Assembly: GCA_016490735.1 (NCBI GenBank) | Contig: JAEMWC010000094.1 | Span: 1,442,501-1,506,500 of the forward strand | Reading direction: 5' to 3' | Source: Pachyseris speciosa | Taxonomy: Eukaryota > Cnidaria > Anthozoa > Scleractinia > Pachyseridae | DNA: 64,000 nt | Part shown: positions 11,625-23,738 of the stretch, one piece after another | How positions within the stretch are numbered: the stretch's first letter is position 1 | Layout of the letters: every line of letters begins with the position of its first letter | Position numbers and translations under genes: made by a program | Notes under the pieces: generated by a model | What the model saw: the letters and a program-made list of their open reading frames with translations, nothing else | Databases searched by the model: none | Told to the model about the DNA's origin: nothing

Positions 11625-12078
11625 CGCCGCCTTCGAGTTCCATAAATGGCATTCAAATGTTGCTGAGTTAGAATCCACTGAAACCGATCAGACTGCAGAC
11701 CAGACGTTCGCTAAACAGCAGCTGGGAACCTCGTCAAAGGGAGAGAGCTCACTGCTTAGCCTAAAGTGGGATAAGTAGTAAGACCCCTTATTAATAAATA
11801 CACCTTGCAGCCAATTGACTGAATTACGTGAAAATAAAGTATTTACAATAAAAATGTATCGAGAATTTAAAATATGTTACATACAATGGCTAATAATAAA
11901 GCTGTCTCTGAACCTGTTTGTCTTACAGACAGGCGCGGCAAAAGCGCGAGTCGATCTCAGATTATAATTCTGCTGAGAACGCACTGGCAGAAGGTGACTG
12001 AGTTTATGGCAGCGACAACTTCCCTTCACATGACTGATCAGACGACAACAAACTCGACCAGGTGTCACACAAGGTATT

Positions 12079-12318
12079 GTGGCAGCTAAAGCTCGATTGG
12101 CTAAACAAGGCCTCACTATACCACGCCTGAAGCTGGTCGCCTGTCACATGGCAGCTACTATGGCCTCTAACGTGAGAGAAGCCCTGGAAAGATATCCGGT
12201 CGACCAAGTTTTCTGTTGGTCAGACAGTACAGTTGCGCTCCACTGGATAAGAGGTGCCGGGGAATACAAGCAGTTTGTGCACAACCGGGTGCGCAAACTC
12301 CGAGAGGAGTACCTGTAG
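12079..12318 (+). pseudogene. BEL/Pao RNase H remnant
   Basis: Contains the Pao-family RNase H hallmark CWSDSTVALHWIRG and FVHNRVRKL. Broken on both sides; the region 11640-12075 upstream is degenerate. Confidence 0.7.
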
Positions 12319-12773
12319 CACAAGACGGCGACCTCTGGTGGCATGGTCCGAAATGGCTGTCACACCCAAGCGCTTGACTAGTCGACATAAGCACAACCGC
12401 CACTGCTGAAACACTGGCTTAACCAAAGACGGTACGAGAGATATTCAAGCTCGCCGACCAAGAAGTGGATGGATTGATGTAATTCTTAACAAGTATGGTC
12501 TCTGGCGCGTGTTGCGCATTGACGGATGGGTTGGGAGATTTGTCCATAACTGACACAAGGCGTCCACCTCGTGAAAGGATTACAGGGCCACTAACCACCG
12601 AGGAACTAAGCACTCAAAGAAGATTCTGGGAGAAGAAAGCGCAGCAAGAAGGCGTGAAATCGAAGAATTATGAAACTGACCGCTCGCGGCTTTAACTTAC
12701 AGCTAAACGACCAGCAACTCCTTGAACGCCGGGGAAGGATACAGGGCGTCTAACCAGTCTCTCCCAGATATTT

Positions 12774-13806
12774 TTGTCTCTCCCAGATACAACAGTCTAC
12801 ACAGAGACGTTCGTGGAAGAGGCTCATGAATGTACTCTACACGGAGGGACGCAGTTGACAATGGCGAAAGTACGTGAACGGCACTGGGTCCCGCGCCTAA
12901 GACGACTAGTGAAGCATATGATGAAAAAATGCCAGGATGTAAACGGTTCCAGGCCACTGCCATTGCTGTACCGCCTCCTGGACTACTACCGCGAGATCGA
13001 ACCGAAGGATCCACTCCTTTTCAAGTTGTGGGGGTCGACTATGCTGGCCAAATCAAGTTTAAAGCCACTGAAAAACGCGAAGGAAAAGCCCACTTTATTC
13101 TGTACGCCTGCAGTCTGACAAGAGCACTGTACCTCGACCTGGAGAGAAGCTTGCAGACCAGTGAATTCCTTCTAAGTCTAAAGGAATTAATAGCAAGGCG
13201 TGGCCGACCAAGTACGATCTATTCAGACAACGGCAGTACTTTCATCGGAGCCGCAGCGTGGATTAAGCAAGTGCAGAATGACGAGAAGTTAAACGATTCC
13301 TTGCACGTCACCAAATCACATGGAAGTTCAACTCGCTAAGCCGAGGCCCCTGGTGGGGAGGCCAGTTCGAGCGCATGATAGGGCTGGTCAAAACAGCAGT
13401 GAGGAAAACTATCGGCAACGCCTATCTAACCTTTGATGAGTTGAAAGAAGTCTTTCTGTATGTAGAAATTGCCTTGAATGGTCGCCCACCGTCGTACGTT
13501 GAAGACGATGCACAATTACCAGTCTTGACACCGAATTCCATGCTCTTCAGCCAACCAAATATTCTACCTGAGCGGGAGGTACACTATGAAGAGAACCCAC
13601 AACTCAGACGGCGACCGAAATACCTGATGAAATGCAAAGATGCGGTTTGGAACCACTGGACGAAAGAATACCTTCGTGGGCCGCGAGAACGTCACACCGT
13701 AACACATAAAGACTCCCTTTGTGTAGTGAGAAGGGAGATGTGTGCCTTATCAAAGACGACAACAAAGACAGAAATAAGTGGAAGCTTGGAACAGTGGAAG
13801 AACTAA
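12774..13806 (+). pseudogene. BEL/Pao integrase, three frames
   Basis: An HHCC-like N-terminal zinc region (HECTLHGGTQLTMAKVRERHW), an rve core (VVGVDYAGQIKF with the first Asp, then TIYSDNGSTFIGA with the second) and the end of the core (GGQFERMIGLVKTAVRK, with the Glu) are spread over frames that change near 12960 and 13340. Inactive. Confidence 0.8.
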
Positions 13807-14036
13807 TTGCGGGACGTTACGGGGTCGTGAGAGCTGTGAAGCTTCGAGCAAGCAAGAGCTATCTGGAGAGAGCAGTGCAGCAGTTGTATCCACTGGAGCT
13901 GTCCTGTGACAAGTCTCGAGAAGCGAAGAAACCTCCACTTAATCCTAAATCGCTTGCCTTCAGACCAAGGCGAGATGCCGCAGTCGCAAGCAGACTACGA
14001 GTCCAAAATATCGCTGAACGTGACCAAGATGACTAA
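13719..14036 (+). pseudogene. BEL/Pao pol C-terminal domain
   Basis: 105 codons with the KGDVCLIKDD...WKLGTVEEL...GRYGVVRAVKLR pattern typical of the domain after the integrase in BEL/Pao pol (DUF5641-like). The stop at 14034 is followed by ~160 bp to the 3' LTR. Confidence 0.7.
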
Positions 14037-14193
14037 GAAACATTGTTGATTTGAACACTTAATCTAGACTGTTTCAAAAGAGGAACGTTAATTGATGATT
14101 TGAACATTGATTTCAGTCTTTTAGGTTTCAATCGGAATTAAGAACTTTACTTGAATTGTATTTGCTCCCGTGACGGAGACAAATAGAAGAGTG

Positions 14194-14489
14194 TGTCCAG
14201 ATATTTTTAGTTGTCAGTTGTGTGCCATTTAGTAAGATAATTGATTTGCGTTAGGTGAGCCCTTTTTTTTCCAGTGATCTCAATGTAGACAATGTAACCA
14301 ATTAATCAGTCCATATATCATCGCTGTCTAGGTTTTAGGGTGTGTCGCACGTCAGTGATAAAAGAAAGCCAACCAAGGAATATTATTCACTTCTATCAAC
14401 GAGATCGACGAGATCAGTGATCATTGTAACTAAAGGGAAAATGAACCTTGAAGTTTGCGAAGAACAGCCTGGTGTTTTTGGCATTCGCA
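14194..14489 (+). repeat. BEL/Pao 3' LTR
   Basis: 296 bp, same ends as the 5' LTR; differences from it include a few small indels and many substitutions. Confidence 0.85.
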
Positions 14490-15044
14490 ACAGATCTATA
14501 TCGAATCAAATCAGCCGATGATTGATATCGATTGTAGTGATTGATATGATTTTATCGATCTTTAAAAAGCGTGGAATAGTGTTCAGTCTTCTCTTCGTGG
14601 GAGCCCTTCTATGCGTAAACATTTCATCAACGCCTGATTCCCTGATGAAACCGTGACTCTTAACGTACATTTTAATAAAAACACTACTGAAGAACTGCGG
14701 CATTCTATTAATACATTAAATACGACCATTAGCCCTGATACGACAAAGTGAATTCCCAATAAGTAACATCGAATCTATTTTACCGTTGGACTTCCAGGAA
14801 TTGGTTGAAATTTTCCGAGAAAAGTATCGGCGTTATCGGCTGCAGTTCCAATCTTGTCATCTTACCTAGTTTCAAACTCTTCGCGTTCGGAAACAAATGG
14901 ATTTCTCCGCCATAAATTCTTCACGTCACATCCCGTAGTCACGTCGTTTGGGTATTCCCTTTTGATTTCAGCGCTAAAAATCATATGTTTTGTCGTGTTC
15001 CCGAACCGAGTCCTTGTTCGTAAAGTATCGATCCGGAGTTCGCC

Positions 15045-15512
15045 CACAGGGAACCCGGACAATCTGTTCGTGTGACCCTTTGTTATTTTATAGTAAATGT
15101 ATGGGATTTACCGTATGTTTCATGCTCTAGCGACGAATCGCTAAATATATGTATTGAACAACGCTAAATAAAAGTTAAATTGTCTTACCTGTGGTGTACT
15201 GTCGTCCTTTTGCCTCAACAATGATATTTCAAGCGATTTTGTCGGGTTTTGTCTTCGCCGCCGACTGTGCCTCATAAGAAATGAAGGCACAGTCGGCGGC
15301 GAAGACAAAACCCGACAAAATCGCTTGAAATATCATTGTTGAGGCAAAAGGACGACAGTACACCACAGGTAAGACAATTTAACTTTTATTTAGCGTTGTT
15401 CAATACATATATTTAGCGATTCGTCGCTGGAGCATGGAACATACGGTAAATCCCATACATATACTATAAAATAACAAAGGGTCACACGAACAGATTGCCC
15501 GGGTTCCCTGTG
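15045..15512. repeat. Large palindrome, two 228-bp arms with 12-bp loop
   Basis: Left arm 15045-15272 and right arm 15285-15512 are near-perfect inverted copies with a 12-base loop at 15273-15284. Only a handful of mismatches are visible (for example ctctagc versus gctggag near 15129/15428). Non-coding. It may be a foldback element or an inverted duplication; such a structure is usually unstable, which suggests it is young. Confidence 0.85.
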
Positions 15513-16331
15513 GTTCGCCGTGATCAACAACACAACTTCATGGTTCTGATTGCGGGTTTATTCCATTGATTGAAGTGTGCGGTGAGAACTAAAAATTACA
15601 TAAATGTGCATTACGCAACGAAATAACCAAACGAAAGAAAATGATCAACGAACAAAATAATATTAAGGTGAAAGAAACAAAAAGGTGAAGAACTTACGTT
15701 ATAATCCTTATACTCCTTATAGGGCGGGTAACGTGGTAAAGATTATCAATGTCTCCGCGAGCAAATATCTCCGAAATATCTCCGCTGCACCTCGTGTGCG
15801 TCTCTTTCTTCTCCGAAAAATAAAAAGGTCAAGTTTCATTGCGAAATACTAATTTAAAAAGAACTTGCTAATAAACATTAACTTAATAAGTGCGTAACGC
15901 AAGGCTTCTTATCCGTCACATGTTTTCTCTCTGAATGAATGGACTGTGTGTGGAATTAAGGGCCGAGATTTGAGGACCACGAGATTGAGACAAAAGAGGT
16001 GATCTCAAACGATTCTCCTTTCGGGCACAGGCAACCCAGGCTGATCACGTAAGAAGCCTGGAATATCCTGCTTCCTGGTGGCTTCGCGGGAATTAGCGAA
16101 TTGTTTTCATCATTGTGTTAGGTTTAACAAAGAGGCAGGAGAGTTTTATTAAGTTTAAACACGAGGCCCGTGCATCTGAGTGATTTATATTTAAATGTGG
16201 GGTTATTTTGGCCTGGAAAATCGATACAAAATTTAGCCGTGTATACATCAGATTTAAAGACACTCATTAAACATGCTTTCCTTTGTTTTCGCTTATGCAT
16301 TATTAATGAGTTTTTGAACATTTTTTTAAAG
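15513..16331. other. End of intron 2 of gene 1
   Basis: AT-rich, no gene recognised. It ends with a T-run and AAAG acceptor at 16321-16331 in front of the last coding exon. Confidence 0.5.
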
Positions 16332-16625
16332 CACTGTTCTAAAGGAAAGACGGTGTACGCCCCTCAAATCGTTTTTCTGCACTGCGGTGGGAGCAGCTCC
16401 ATGCCTATAGGGGCCTGGTATCACTACAGCTATGGGACGATAGCAATGTACAAACAGGACTGGGAAAGGTTCGGAGGATTTTCCAAGGCTTTTCTCAACA
16501 AGAGCACGTGGGGAGGCGAGGACTGGGATCTAGTCGACAGCGCCGTTAAGGGGGGACTGGAAATAGAGCGTAAACGTTCTCCATGTATTTATCACTACCA
16601 TCATACCAAAGCAGGAATGTGGTGA
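16332..16625 (+). CDS. Gene 1, last exon: CHGN catalytic C-terminus
   Basis: Begins after AG at 16330-16331 in phase 0, matching the phase-0 donor at 2182, and ends with TGA at 16623-16625. It encodes the C-terminal half of the CHGN glycosyltransferase fold: YAPQIVFLHCGGSSS, WYHYSYGTIAMYKQDW, FGGFSKAF, the acidic WGGEDWDLVDSAVKGGLEIER motif (conserved E-D next to the presumed metal/acceptor site) and an HYHH motif. It aligns without gaps with 23442-23738 of gene 2 but lacks that copy's long lysine/proline-rich tail. The intron before it is about 14 kb because of the nested transposons. Confidence 0.8.
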   Translation, partial: HCSKGKTVYAPQIVFLHCGGSSSMPIGAWYHYSYGTIAMYKQDWERFGGFSKAFLNKSTWGGEDWDLVDSAVKGGLEIERKRSPCIYHYHHTKAGMW

Positions 16626-16812
16626 CAGGGAGCCACACCTGGAAGCTCAGAAATATCAACCTTCATTACTTTTGTGTCAAAAATTTCCTACAGCTATTTT
16701 ACACAAGAGAGGGTTGCCTAGCATCCTCTGATAGTCCCTTCTCTTGACTAAAATAAACAGTTGAAACAGTGTTCCTCGTATACAAGTTAATTAGTTTTGC
16801 GCGCGTTGTTTC

Positions 16813-16815
<3 letters not shown>

Positions 16816-16865
<50 letters not shown>
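16816..16865. repeat. (TTA)n microsatellite
   Basis: About 16 TTA/ATT units. Confidence 0.95.
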
Positions 16866-16866
<1 letters not shown>

Positions 16867-17340
16867 ACCTTTCATTAACGGAAAATGGAAATTTATTTTA
16901 ATTTACGGGAATTCAATAAGATCTTTGGAAGAATATTTTCACGAATAAATTTTCATTTTAATCATCCGTTGGTTCATTTGCGCATTTATCATGCTCATGC
17001 ACTTTCAAAAACACCATTGGAATGCCATTTTCTTTATCGTAAAGTCTATTGTTTCTTCGGAAAATAAAACATTAACATCAATAACACTGTTGTTACATTT
17101 TTTGAAAGTCATTACTGGCCGAAGTACATGTACAATGTACATTAAGGCACACAAACTGTTTTGCCGTTTTAAGAACGATTGAATGCAGCATACCTCCAAG
17201 ACGAAATAGAATTCCAAACAAAAGGATCATTCTTCATTTAAAAACCCGTACAATAAGGATTGTCGGAGCCTTTGGGGATCCCAAAGAAGACCCATATCGG
17301 TCACTGGCCATCTCTTACAATATATTGCACGGTGGACTGG

Positions 17341-17341
17341 T

Positions 17342-17380
<39 letters not shown>

Positions 17381-17455
17381 GTCATCATCGTCATCATCAT
17401 CATCATCATCATCCTCATCATCATCGTCGTCATCATCATCGTCATCATCATCATT
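17341..17455. repeat. (ATC)n microsatellite
   Basis: About 115 bp of ATC with occasional GTC/CTC interruptions. It produces spurious poly-His, poly-Ser and poly-Met frames on both strands, which are not genes. Confidence 0.95.
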
Positions 17456-18189
17456 GTTATTATTTTCATTACTTGTTCATTTGTTGACTCAAGCGTCCGT
17501 TGTAAAAAAAACCCAAAACAAAAACGCTTGAAAAAGCTCATAAAAACCAAAATGTCGCCATCGCAGGCCACCCTCCATTTCTCCCCCACTTCCCGATTTA
17601 ATTCCTGCAATGAAGCAATCATTGTCAACATGTCCTCAGGCTTGAATTCAAGATAATCGTGAATTGCAATTTGACCATGAATTCTGTAGTGTTTTCAGAC
17701 CCGTGAATCATTTATGTAAATGACCCACGCGGTTTAGGAGAGACAGCACTCTTTTTATACCTCGCCATCATGCCCGTTCAGTAAATACAGTTGAGTTCAA
17801 ACAAGTGCTTTTCGAGTGTTTATTGAAGCGTAAACACCACAAATTAATTCGCTGATATCATGAATTCAATCACCTGGTCTAGTTGGAACCTTATTTATTT
17901 ATTGAAAAGAAAAATTATAACCACTGGATAAGATTTGAACCAAGAGCTTCCGCTTCTAGGAGGGATATTTGTTATATAAACATTTGTTAGCGTCTCCGTA
18001 GAGTATCACCGATCCACAGTGATTAGGCCTAAGCGCTGATTTTGGAAGGGTTTTATAACTTTGTGTTGATGTCCAACCTTTTCAGCGACTGTCTACAATT
18101 GTTTCTTAGCGAGTGAGTGTATAGATTTACAGGGTTTGGGACTGACTGGCATGACTAGTATTATGTTTAAAAACTGAAGTTTTGCAACC

Positions 18190-18315
18190 AGTAGCATATT
18201 GGTCTATGGTTAAGGGGAGATATTAAAAAGCGAACGGCGGCGGGTTCGAGTCCTGTCCGGAGTCTCTATTTTCTTTCTTTCTTTCTTTTTTTTTTTTTTT
18301 TTTTTTTTTTTTCAT
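18190..18315 (+). other. tRNA-like / SINE-like segment followed by T-rich tract
   Basis: A GGTTCGAGTCC box-B match at 18242-18252 lies ~45 bp after a box-A-like TGGTCTATGGTTAAG. A TTCTTTC repeat and long T-run follow at 18270-18310. The predicted T-arm pairs poorly, so this is a decayed tRNA or a tRNA-derived SINE head rather than a functional tRNA. Confidence 0.3.
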
Positions 18316-18786
18316 TTTTTTTAAAATATGTGTCCGTTTCAGGAGAATGGAGTGGAGGGCTCCTCGCGGCTTTGCCTCTCGTTTAACGCGCGCGCTACCT
18401 AACGAGGCTAGGATAATAGTGAATTGAGAGCGATTTGACAATAGGACACTTACATGATAACGCCATTTGTCTACAACTCATGCCAGAATCCCTCAGGTTT
18501 TCCGTTTCTCATGCTAATTAGAGCTATTGTTATTTTTACCCCGTTGGGATTATAAAATTTAAATAAGAATAGAAAAACTGTAGTCAAATGACACAATCGT
18601 GAAAGTTGCCTATTCAGGATAATATAGTGAATGTCAGTGTGAGAACGGGTTGATTTTTGTTTATGGAGTGGTCGTTTAATAATCGAGCAGGGGAGTAGGC
18701 TCGATTTCCGCCGCTCACTCGGGTCCGTAGTATCCTCCACGAGGGGGGTGAGGGCGGACTCATTTCCCGAAGCAGTGGCTGGTAAT

Positions 18787-20482
18787 GTACGGGTCCGCAA
18801 ATGATCCCAGGACCGCAAATGATCCCGGACCGCAAATGATCCCCAAAATGGACCGCAAATGATCCCCATATTGGACCGCAAATGATCCCGAGCAAAAAAT
18901 AAGAAATGGCATGGATTGATATAAAAATGACACACAAAAAACACGTTTTTCATTTTATGAGAATTATTCCGTAGTTTCTTTTTTTTTTTTTTTCGTTTTT
19001 AGTGGAAAATCTGTGATCTTGAGTGACGTTCTGTCTGTTTGTTGATTTCAGGACGCCGGCTGCATATTACAGTAATTGATTTTGTAAAGACACTTGTTGT
19101 GATCGTGGACTGCGAGTTTCGCTTCACGTCTTCTGTTTATTGTGTTGTACATCCCAGGACGTTCGAGAACATGCTTAATCAGATTTCATTTCTGTCGGGT
19201 GTATGATCAACGCCTCGGTGCACTCGCCCGATTTCAGTGAAAATCGAGCATGTATAAATTAGCCTGGAAACAGGCTCAGCAGTGGGATTTTAAAGGAGCG
19301 AAAAGAAGGATCGTGGCGAAAAAAATCGGCGAGCGAAGCGAGCCGCCAGTCCCTCGCTGTTTTTTTGGCCACGTTCCTTCTTTTCGCTCCTTAACACCAC
19401 TGCGGAGCCTGGTCCCTGGCTAGTATAATTCAATCGTATAATCACAAATACAACGGAGAATTAAAATACACACATACCAGCAAAGAAATAACCGAAAAAT
19501 TCCGCAGTTGATTTCGTTATCTTTTGAAATAAAAGTGTTTTGTTCACTGAGCACTCTCATTTAAAATTGTACCCAGAATACTAGAAGTGTTTCTTTCTCA
19601 CATTCATGGGATCAGCCGACTGGCCTGTGGCAGGCGAGAAACGCGGTGATGTGGTTGAAATCGGAGCAGGGGTCAAAGATCATTCGAAACTTGTCACCGT
19701 CGTGTGAGCTGTGACTCCTACGCGTTCGGAAAATATGGCTAAACTGTCTTGTTCTTATTTCACTGGTATCATTTGTGAACGTTCTTGGAGTTACTAATGC
19801 ACATGTCATCGGCTTCCCCGTGGGGTCGACCCCCCGGGCTAACTAGGGGGATTCAGTCAAGCAAAGTTGAGGAAATTCCCCGGGGGGTCGAGGAATCTCT
19901 CAAGACAAAGTCCCCTGGGTTAGGTGTCTCTCAGCTGAAAATTTCCGTGACATCCTTTTCAAACTTGTGAATTCTCCCACCCCCTAATCTTTGATCGTAG
20001 AACAATGTCAACATTTTCCTCTACCCTAGGGCAAAGAATCCCGTCCATCTCTTTGTATTCCCCCACATATCTCCCTGGTAGGCCCGGGGTCGACCCCACG
20101 GGGAAGCCGATGACATGTGCATAAAGATAAGAACAAACACAAAGGTCTCTAAAGACGGAAGGAAAAACGAGATAGGTTTGGATCCTGGTGTGATAACACT
20201 GATTGACTGCTTCACATCAGTTGCACAAATTGTGTGACCACGTTTACCTTTTTAAAATTAATCAGATGGTGATAGTTGTGAGCCATGATTTAAGGCTTTG
20301 ATTAAAATAATCGCAATTCATGCCAATTCCCTATCCATACCATCCATGCCATTCGTTATTTTTTGTTCGGGATCAGTTGCGGTCCAACATGGTGCAATAC
20401 GGGGATCATTTGAGGTCCAATATGGGGATCATTTGCGGTCCGGGATCATTTGCGGTCCTGGGATCATTTGCGGACCCGTACA
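18787..20482. mobile_element. Foldback-type DNA element with subterminal 17-bp repeats
   Basis: The left end carries five tandem GGACCGCAAATGATCCC units (18793-18894) and the right end carries the same array inverted (20367-20478). The ~125-bp ends are mutual inverted repeats running into TGTACGGG/CCCGTACA. There is no transposase inside; non-autonomous. A second inverted-repeat element (19797-20122) is nested inside. Confidence 0.75.
19797..20122. repeat. Nested 326-bp inverted-repeat element
   Basis: ATGCACATGTCATCGGCTTC at 19797 is mirrored by its complement ending at 20122, with ~40-bp arms that include a GGGGTCGACCCC palindrome. Non-coding. Confidence 0.75.
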
Positions 20483-23183
20483 CCAATCGAGCCTAGCAAG
20501 CGATGGGCGTGGAGGAAGGCAGGGAAAGCCAGTTAATTTTTTTTTTTACGATTCTGACCATTTAGGAGGTGTTTACATGATACCGGGGTGCCTTTCACTC
20601 CGGTTCCCTCTTGCAGCTCTGTATCATGATACCGTCACGAGATTTTGCACCGGAACGAAAATTCTCGCTTTGGTGCAGGAATCGGGGTGAACTCGCGCCG
20701 GTGCGACTCGCGCCGGCATGACATGTTTCGGTGGTATCATGCAAAAGAATAAAGAGAGCGAGAGGGAACTGGAGTGAACTCGCGCCGGGGCAAAAGTCGC
20801 CCCGGTATGAAACTCGCGCGGGTGCGCGTGAGTTTTCTCATGTAAACAGCCCCTTAGAGACCAAATGACTGTTCAAGTTGAATATATATTGACTGGTAGC
20901 AAACTTGTCTAATTAGGGTAAGATGTTGGAATTTGCATTGTGTTCCTTACTTTTCCTCAAATTAAGGCTTTTAGCTCTCCCCTTCATGTAAAAAAGATTT
21001 TTTCATAGCTTGGAGTAAGGCACCAACGTTACGGAAACAGTTTTCACGATATTTCAAGGAACTCCGAACCGTTGAAAAAAAATTGTCATTGTTTGAGTTA
21101 AAACGTGTGCTCTTCAGTAAACTGTATTTCTCTATTGCTTTGATTTTCTTGTTCTTTAATGACTCCTTACAATAAACAACTTTCTGAAAAGGTGTTTAGT
21201 GTTTTTGATCGAAACTGGCGATAAAGTAGTTGATAGCAGACTTAAAGCACGGTGAATCGTAGTCGTCTTGATCTCGTCCTTTCCTAAGCCCCACAAAACA
21301 ATTATACCAAAAGTAATACAAAAAAAAAAAACATCAAAAAGGATAGTGGATAGTGGATGGATATAGTTTTATACGACGTAGTTTGCATTCGAAAAGAAGA
21401 GAACTTTGCCTTCATTTTCTGTTTTGGACTTACGAAAAACTATTAGCATGATTTGGTACACGGTCGAGTCAAAAGTTAAGGGGCGGGGATCTATTCTTGA
21501 TATGACGGCACAAACTGCTTTGCATGCATGTTTACAAAGACAAACCGTGGTACAAATCAGTTTGTGGCGTCAAATCAGGAAATAGACCCACACCCCTCAC
21601 AAGTTCGGACGTGTTTTTATAGCGTACAAAAGGTCAAAATTTGTTAAAAAAAAAAAAGGGCAATGCGTTTGGAACAAGTGCAAGGATTTATTTGAGCGAA
21701 AAAATATTTTGGGGTTAGATGCACTTTAAATGCATCAAAATTGATCATTAGCTTATGCTGGCGGCGCAGATCGGAGGTGTTACTTTTCCAAGTGACACCA
21801 TTTGATTGCAAAACGCATTGTAAGCTCTTGAAAAAGTTCGTCCGTTTGCAAAACCTTTTTATACACCTTTCCAGCCACAATACTTAGGCTTTGGCTTTTG
21901 TTATATGAACGTTGTAAGCTGGCAGTGGTTTAGATTAGAGATTTATTTGACTGAGGTTTGGCTCCTTCAGCACGTTTATTTTGCTATGCACATATGCTTA
22001 GAAAAAATATGCCACTGGAAGGGAAAAATGTTTTATGGGCGGCGGTCCTGTGTGGCAGGCAGTAGAAAGGGAAAGGGAATGGGGAAAGCGAGCGCGCGTG
22101 CGAGGTAAGGAGAGCGCAGGGGAGGGTTGAGGGAAAAAGAAGCTTCGCGCGCGCGCGCACGCTTTCCCCTTTCCCTTTCCATTTCTAGCGCCTGCCACAC
22201 AGGCTAAAATCACCTGTAACTAACATCGGTATTGTTCCAAATAAATAGTTTAGCGCAGACTGAATTTGACTGAATGGTAATTTTATACTTGAAGTCGGTT
22301 ACTTAACGGTCACGCAACGAAAATCTATTGACACTGCCTGACAGAGCACCGTAAAGTTAGCGAACTGGCCAAGTTTGAGAGGAAAGCCTTTTAATATTAC
22401 AAATAAAGTTCTAGCTCCAAAATTAAGTCTCAAAATTTAAAAGTCGTTTTAGGGGCAACCTTTTCCCTTTTCCATACAAACGGCTGTAAAATTCTAATTC
22501 GCGGACTTGGCCGGACCATAACTCCGCAATATTATAAGGTATTATTCTCAATTTCTAGCACTGTCAAAGGATCTTTCTCATCTGCTCTGTATGAAATTAA
22601 TCACGGAGTTACTTTGATAAAGGAGAATGTTTCTTTACCGAAGAAGAGATTCTTTGTTGTGGATGCTTTCTTTGAAGATTGCCTTGGAAGAAAGACTGCT
22701 TTTAGCGTGAGCTTAATATGGCGGGCTTTTGGGAAGATCTTTCGAGACACCTTTCTGGACATAGGTAGAAATTTAATAGACTGGTATATTTAAAATGCGA
22801 GACAGTCATGCAAATTGCCACTAAATAATTTTTTTACAATATAAAATATTTAAAATAATGCGTATAAAATAACATATTAGTTGTTATGACAATGTCGTGA
22901 TTTTAGGGCCAAGCTGTATTTGTCTGAAGGGCGTCTTTTGGGGAAATAAATTACTTTTATAAGGAAGGGCACGCTCAAGAATGGAGTCTCCACTTCAGCA
23001 AGCATGAGCATACTAGATCAGAGTGAGAAAGCCGCTCAGAAGAGAGCCTCTTATTAGCAAGGTCCGCGCTATAATACAAGGTTCTTTGCTTCATGTACGC
23101 CAACTCACTTTTGAGTTAGGGACGTGCTTGAAATAGACGTTTCGAAATGCGGTGAGCCTTTCTTATAGCACACTTCATTTCAA
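20483..23183. other. Intergenic region between the convergent genes
   Basis: No gene recognised. It contains GC-rich 'actcgcgccgg' repeats at 20690-20830 and an inverted-repeat element at 22047-22203. Otherwise featureless AT-rich DNA. Confidence 0.5.
22047..22203. repeat. MITE with CCTGTGTGGCAGGC ends
   Basis: CCTGTGTGGCAGGC at 22047-22060 is mirrored by GCCTGCCACACAGG at 22190-22203. The interior is purine-rich on one side and pyrimidine-rich on the other, extending the pairing (AAAGGGAAAGGG versus CCCTTTCCCTTT). Confidence 0.75.
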
Positions 23184-23738
23184 CTAGGGGCTTTTTTTCG
23201 GAGCAGAGACTTTTTTTGCAACAGAGCCTTGTTTGTGGACGGTAGCTTTTTCCTGCGTAGCAATGTCCTTTGCAGCTGCGGCCTTCTTTTGCTCAGGAGC
23301 GGTCTTTTGTGGCGAAGTTTCTTTTCGGAGATAAACTTCCTTCTGCGGTTGAACATTTCTTGATTTAGGGAGGGTCTTTATATTGGGTAAACGTATCTTC
23401 GGATTTTTACGGCCAGTAGGAGGTTTTGCAGTAGCGTTTCTTTTCTGCCACATTCCATTTTTAGAATGATAATAATGAAAAACCCAAGGAGCTCGTTTGC
23501 GCTCTATTTCCAGTCCGCCCTTGACAGCGCTGTCGATTAGATCCCAGTCCTCTCCTCCCCAAGTGACCTTGTTGACGAAATCCGCTGAAAATCCTCCGAA
23601 CGTTTTCCAGTCCTGTTTGTAGGTTGCTACTGTTCCATAGCTGTAGTGATACCAGGATCCCTTAGGTAAGGCGCTGCTCCCATTACAATCCAGATAGACT
23701 ATCTGAGGGGCGTATGCAGTTCTTCCTTTGATGCAGTG
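23184..23738 (-). CDS. Gene 2, last exon: CHGN catalytic C-terminus with Lys/Pro-rich tail
   Basis: Starts in phase 0 at 23738 after an AG (23739-23740 on the complement) and ends at 23184. The first ~98 residues are the CHGN C-terminal half (YAPQIVYLDCNGSS, WYHYSYGTVATYKQDW, FGGFSADF, WGGEDWDLIDSAVKGGLEIERKR, HYYH), colinear with gene 1. They are followed by an ~85-residue tail of low complexity, rich in K, P, A, Q and T with a KK/PQK repeat character, absent from gene 1. The tail could mediate binding to acidic partners; this is inference. Predicted Golgi GalNAc-transferase. Confidence 0.8.
   Translation of the reverse strand, partial: HCIKGRTAYAPQIVYLDCNGSSALPKGSWYHYSYGTVATYKQDWKTFGGFSADFVNKVTWGGEDWDLIDSAVKGGLEIERKRAPWVFHYYHSKNGMWQKRNATAKPPTGRKNPKIRLPNIKTLPKSRNVQPQKEVYLRKETSPQKTAPEQKKAAAAKDIATQEKATVHKQGSVAKKVSAPKKSP

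Larger units (their letters stand above)
8199..14489 (+). mobile_element. BEL/Pao LTR retrotransposon, full-length but decayed
   Basis: Two LTR copies (8199-8489 and 14194-14489), each starting TGTC and ending GCATTCGCA, enclose gag and pol remnants in the order gag, CCHC knuckles, aspartic protease, reverse transcriptase, RNase H, integrase, BEL-type C-terminal domain. Many stops and frame changes break both polyproteins. A MITE is inserted in gag. The flanking bases beside the LTRs do not show a clear target duplication, so the boundaries are set by LTR alignment only. Confidence 0.85.
16626..18186. other. Intergenic region with microsatellites
   Basis: Presumed 3' UTR of gene 1 followed by repeats. 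Candidate AATAAA-type signals occur (for example AAAATAAAC near 16750). No other gene supported. Confidence 0.4.

Noticed and set aside
17227..17631. Long poly-His, poly-Ser and poly-Met open frames
   Set aside because: All are readings of the (ATC)n microsatellite; no flanking coding signal.
18190..18260. Functional tRNA gene
   Set aside because: Box B matches, but stems do not pair well and the acceptor end is missing.
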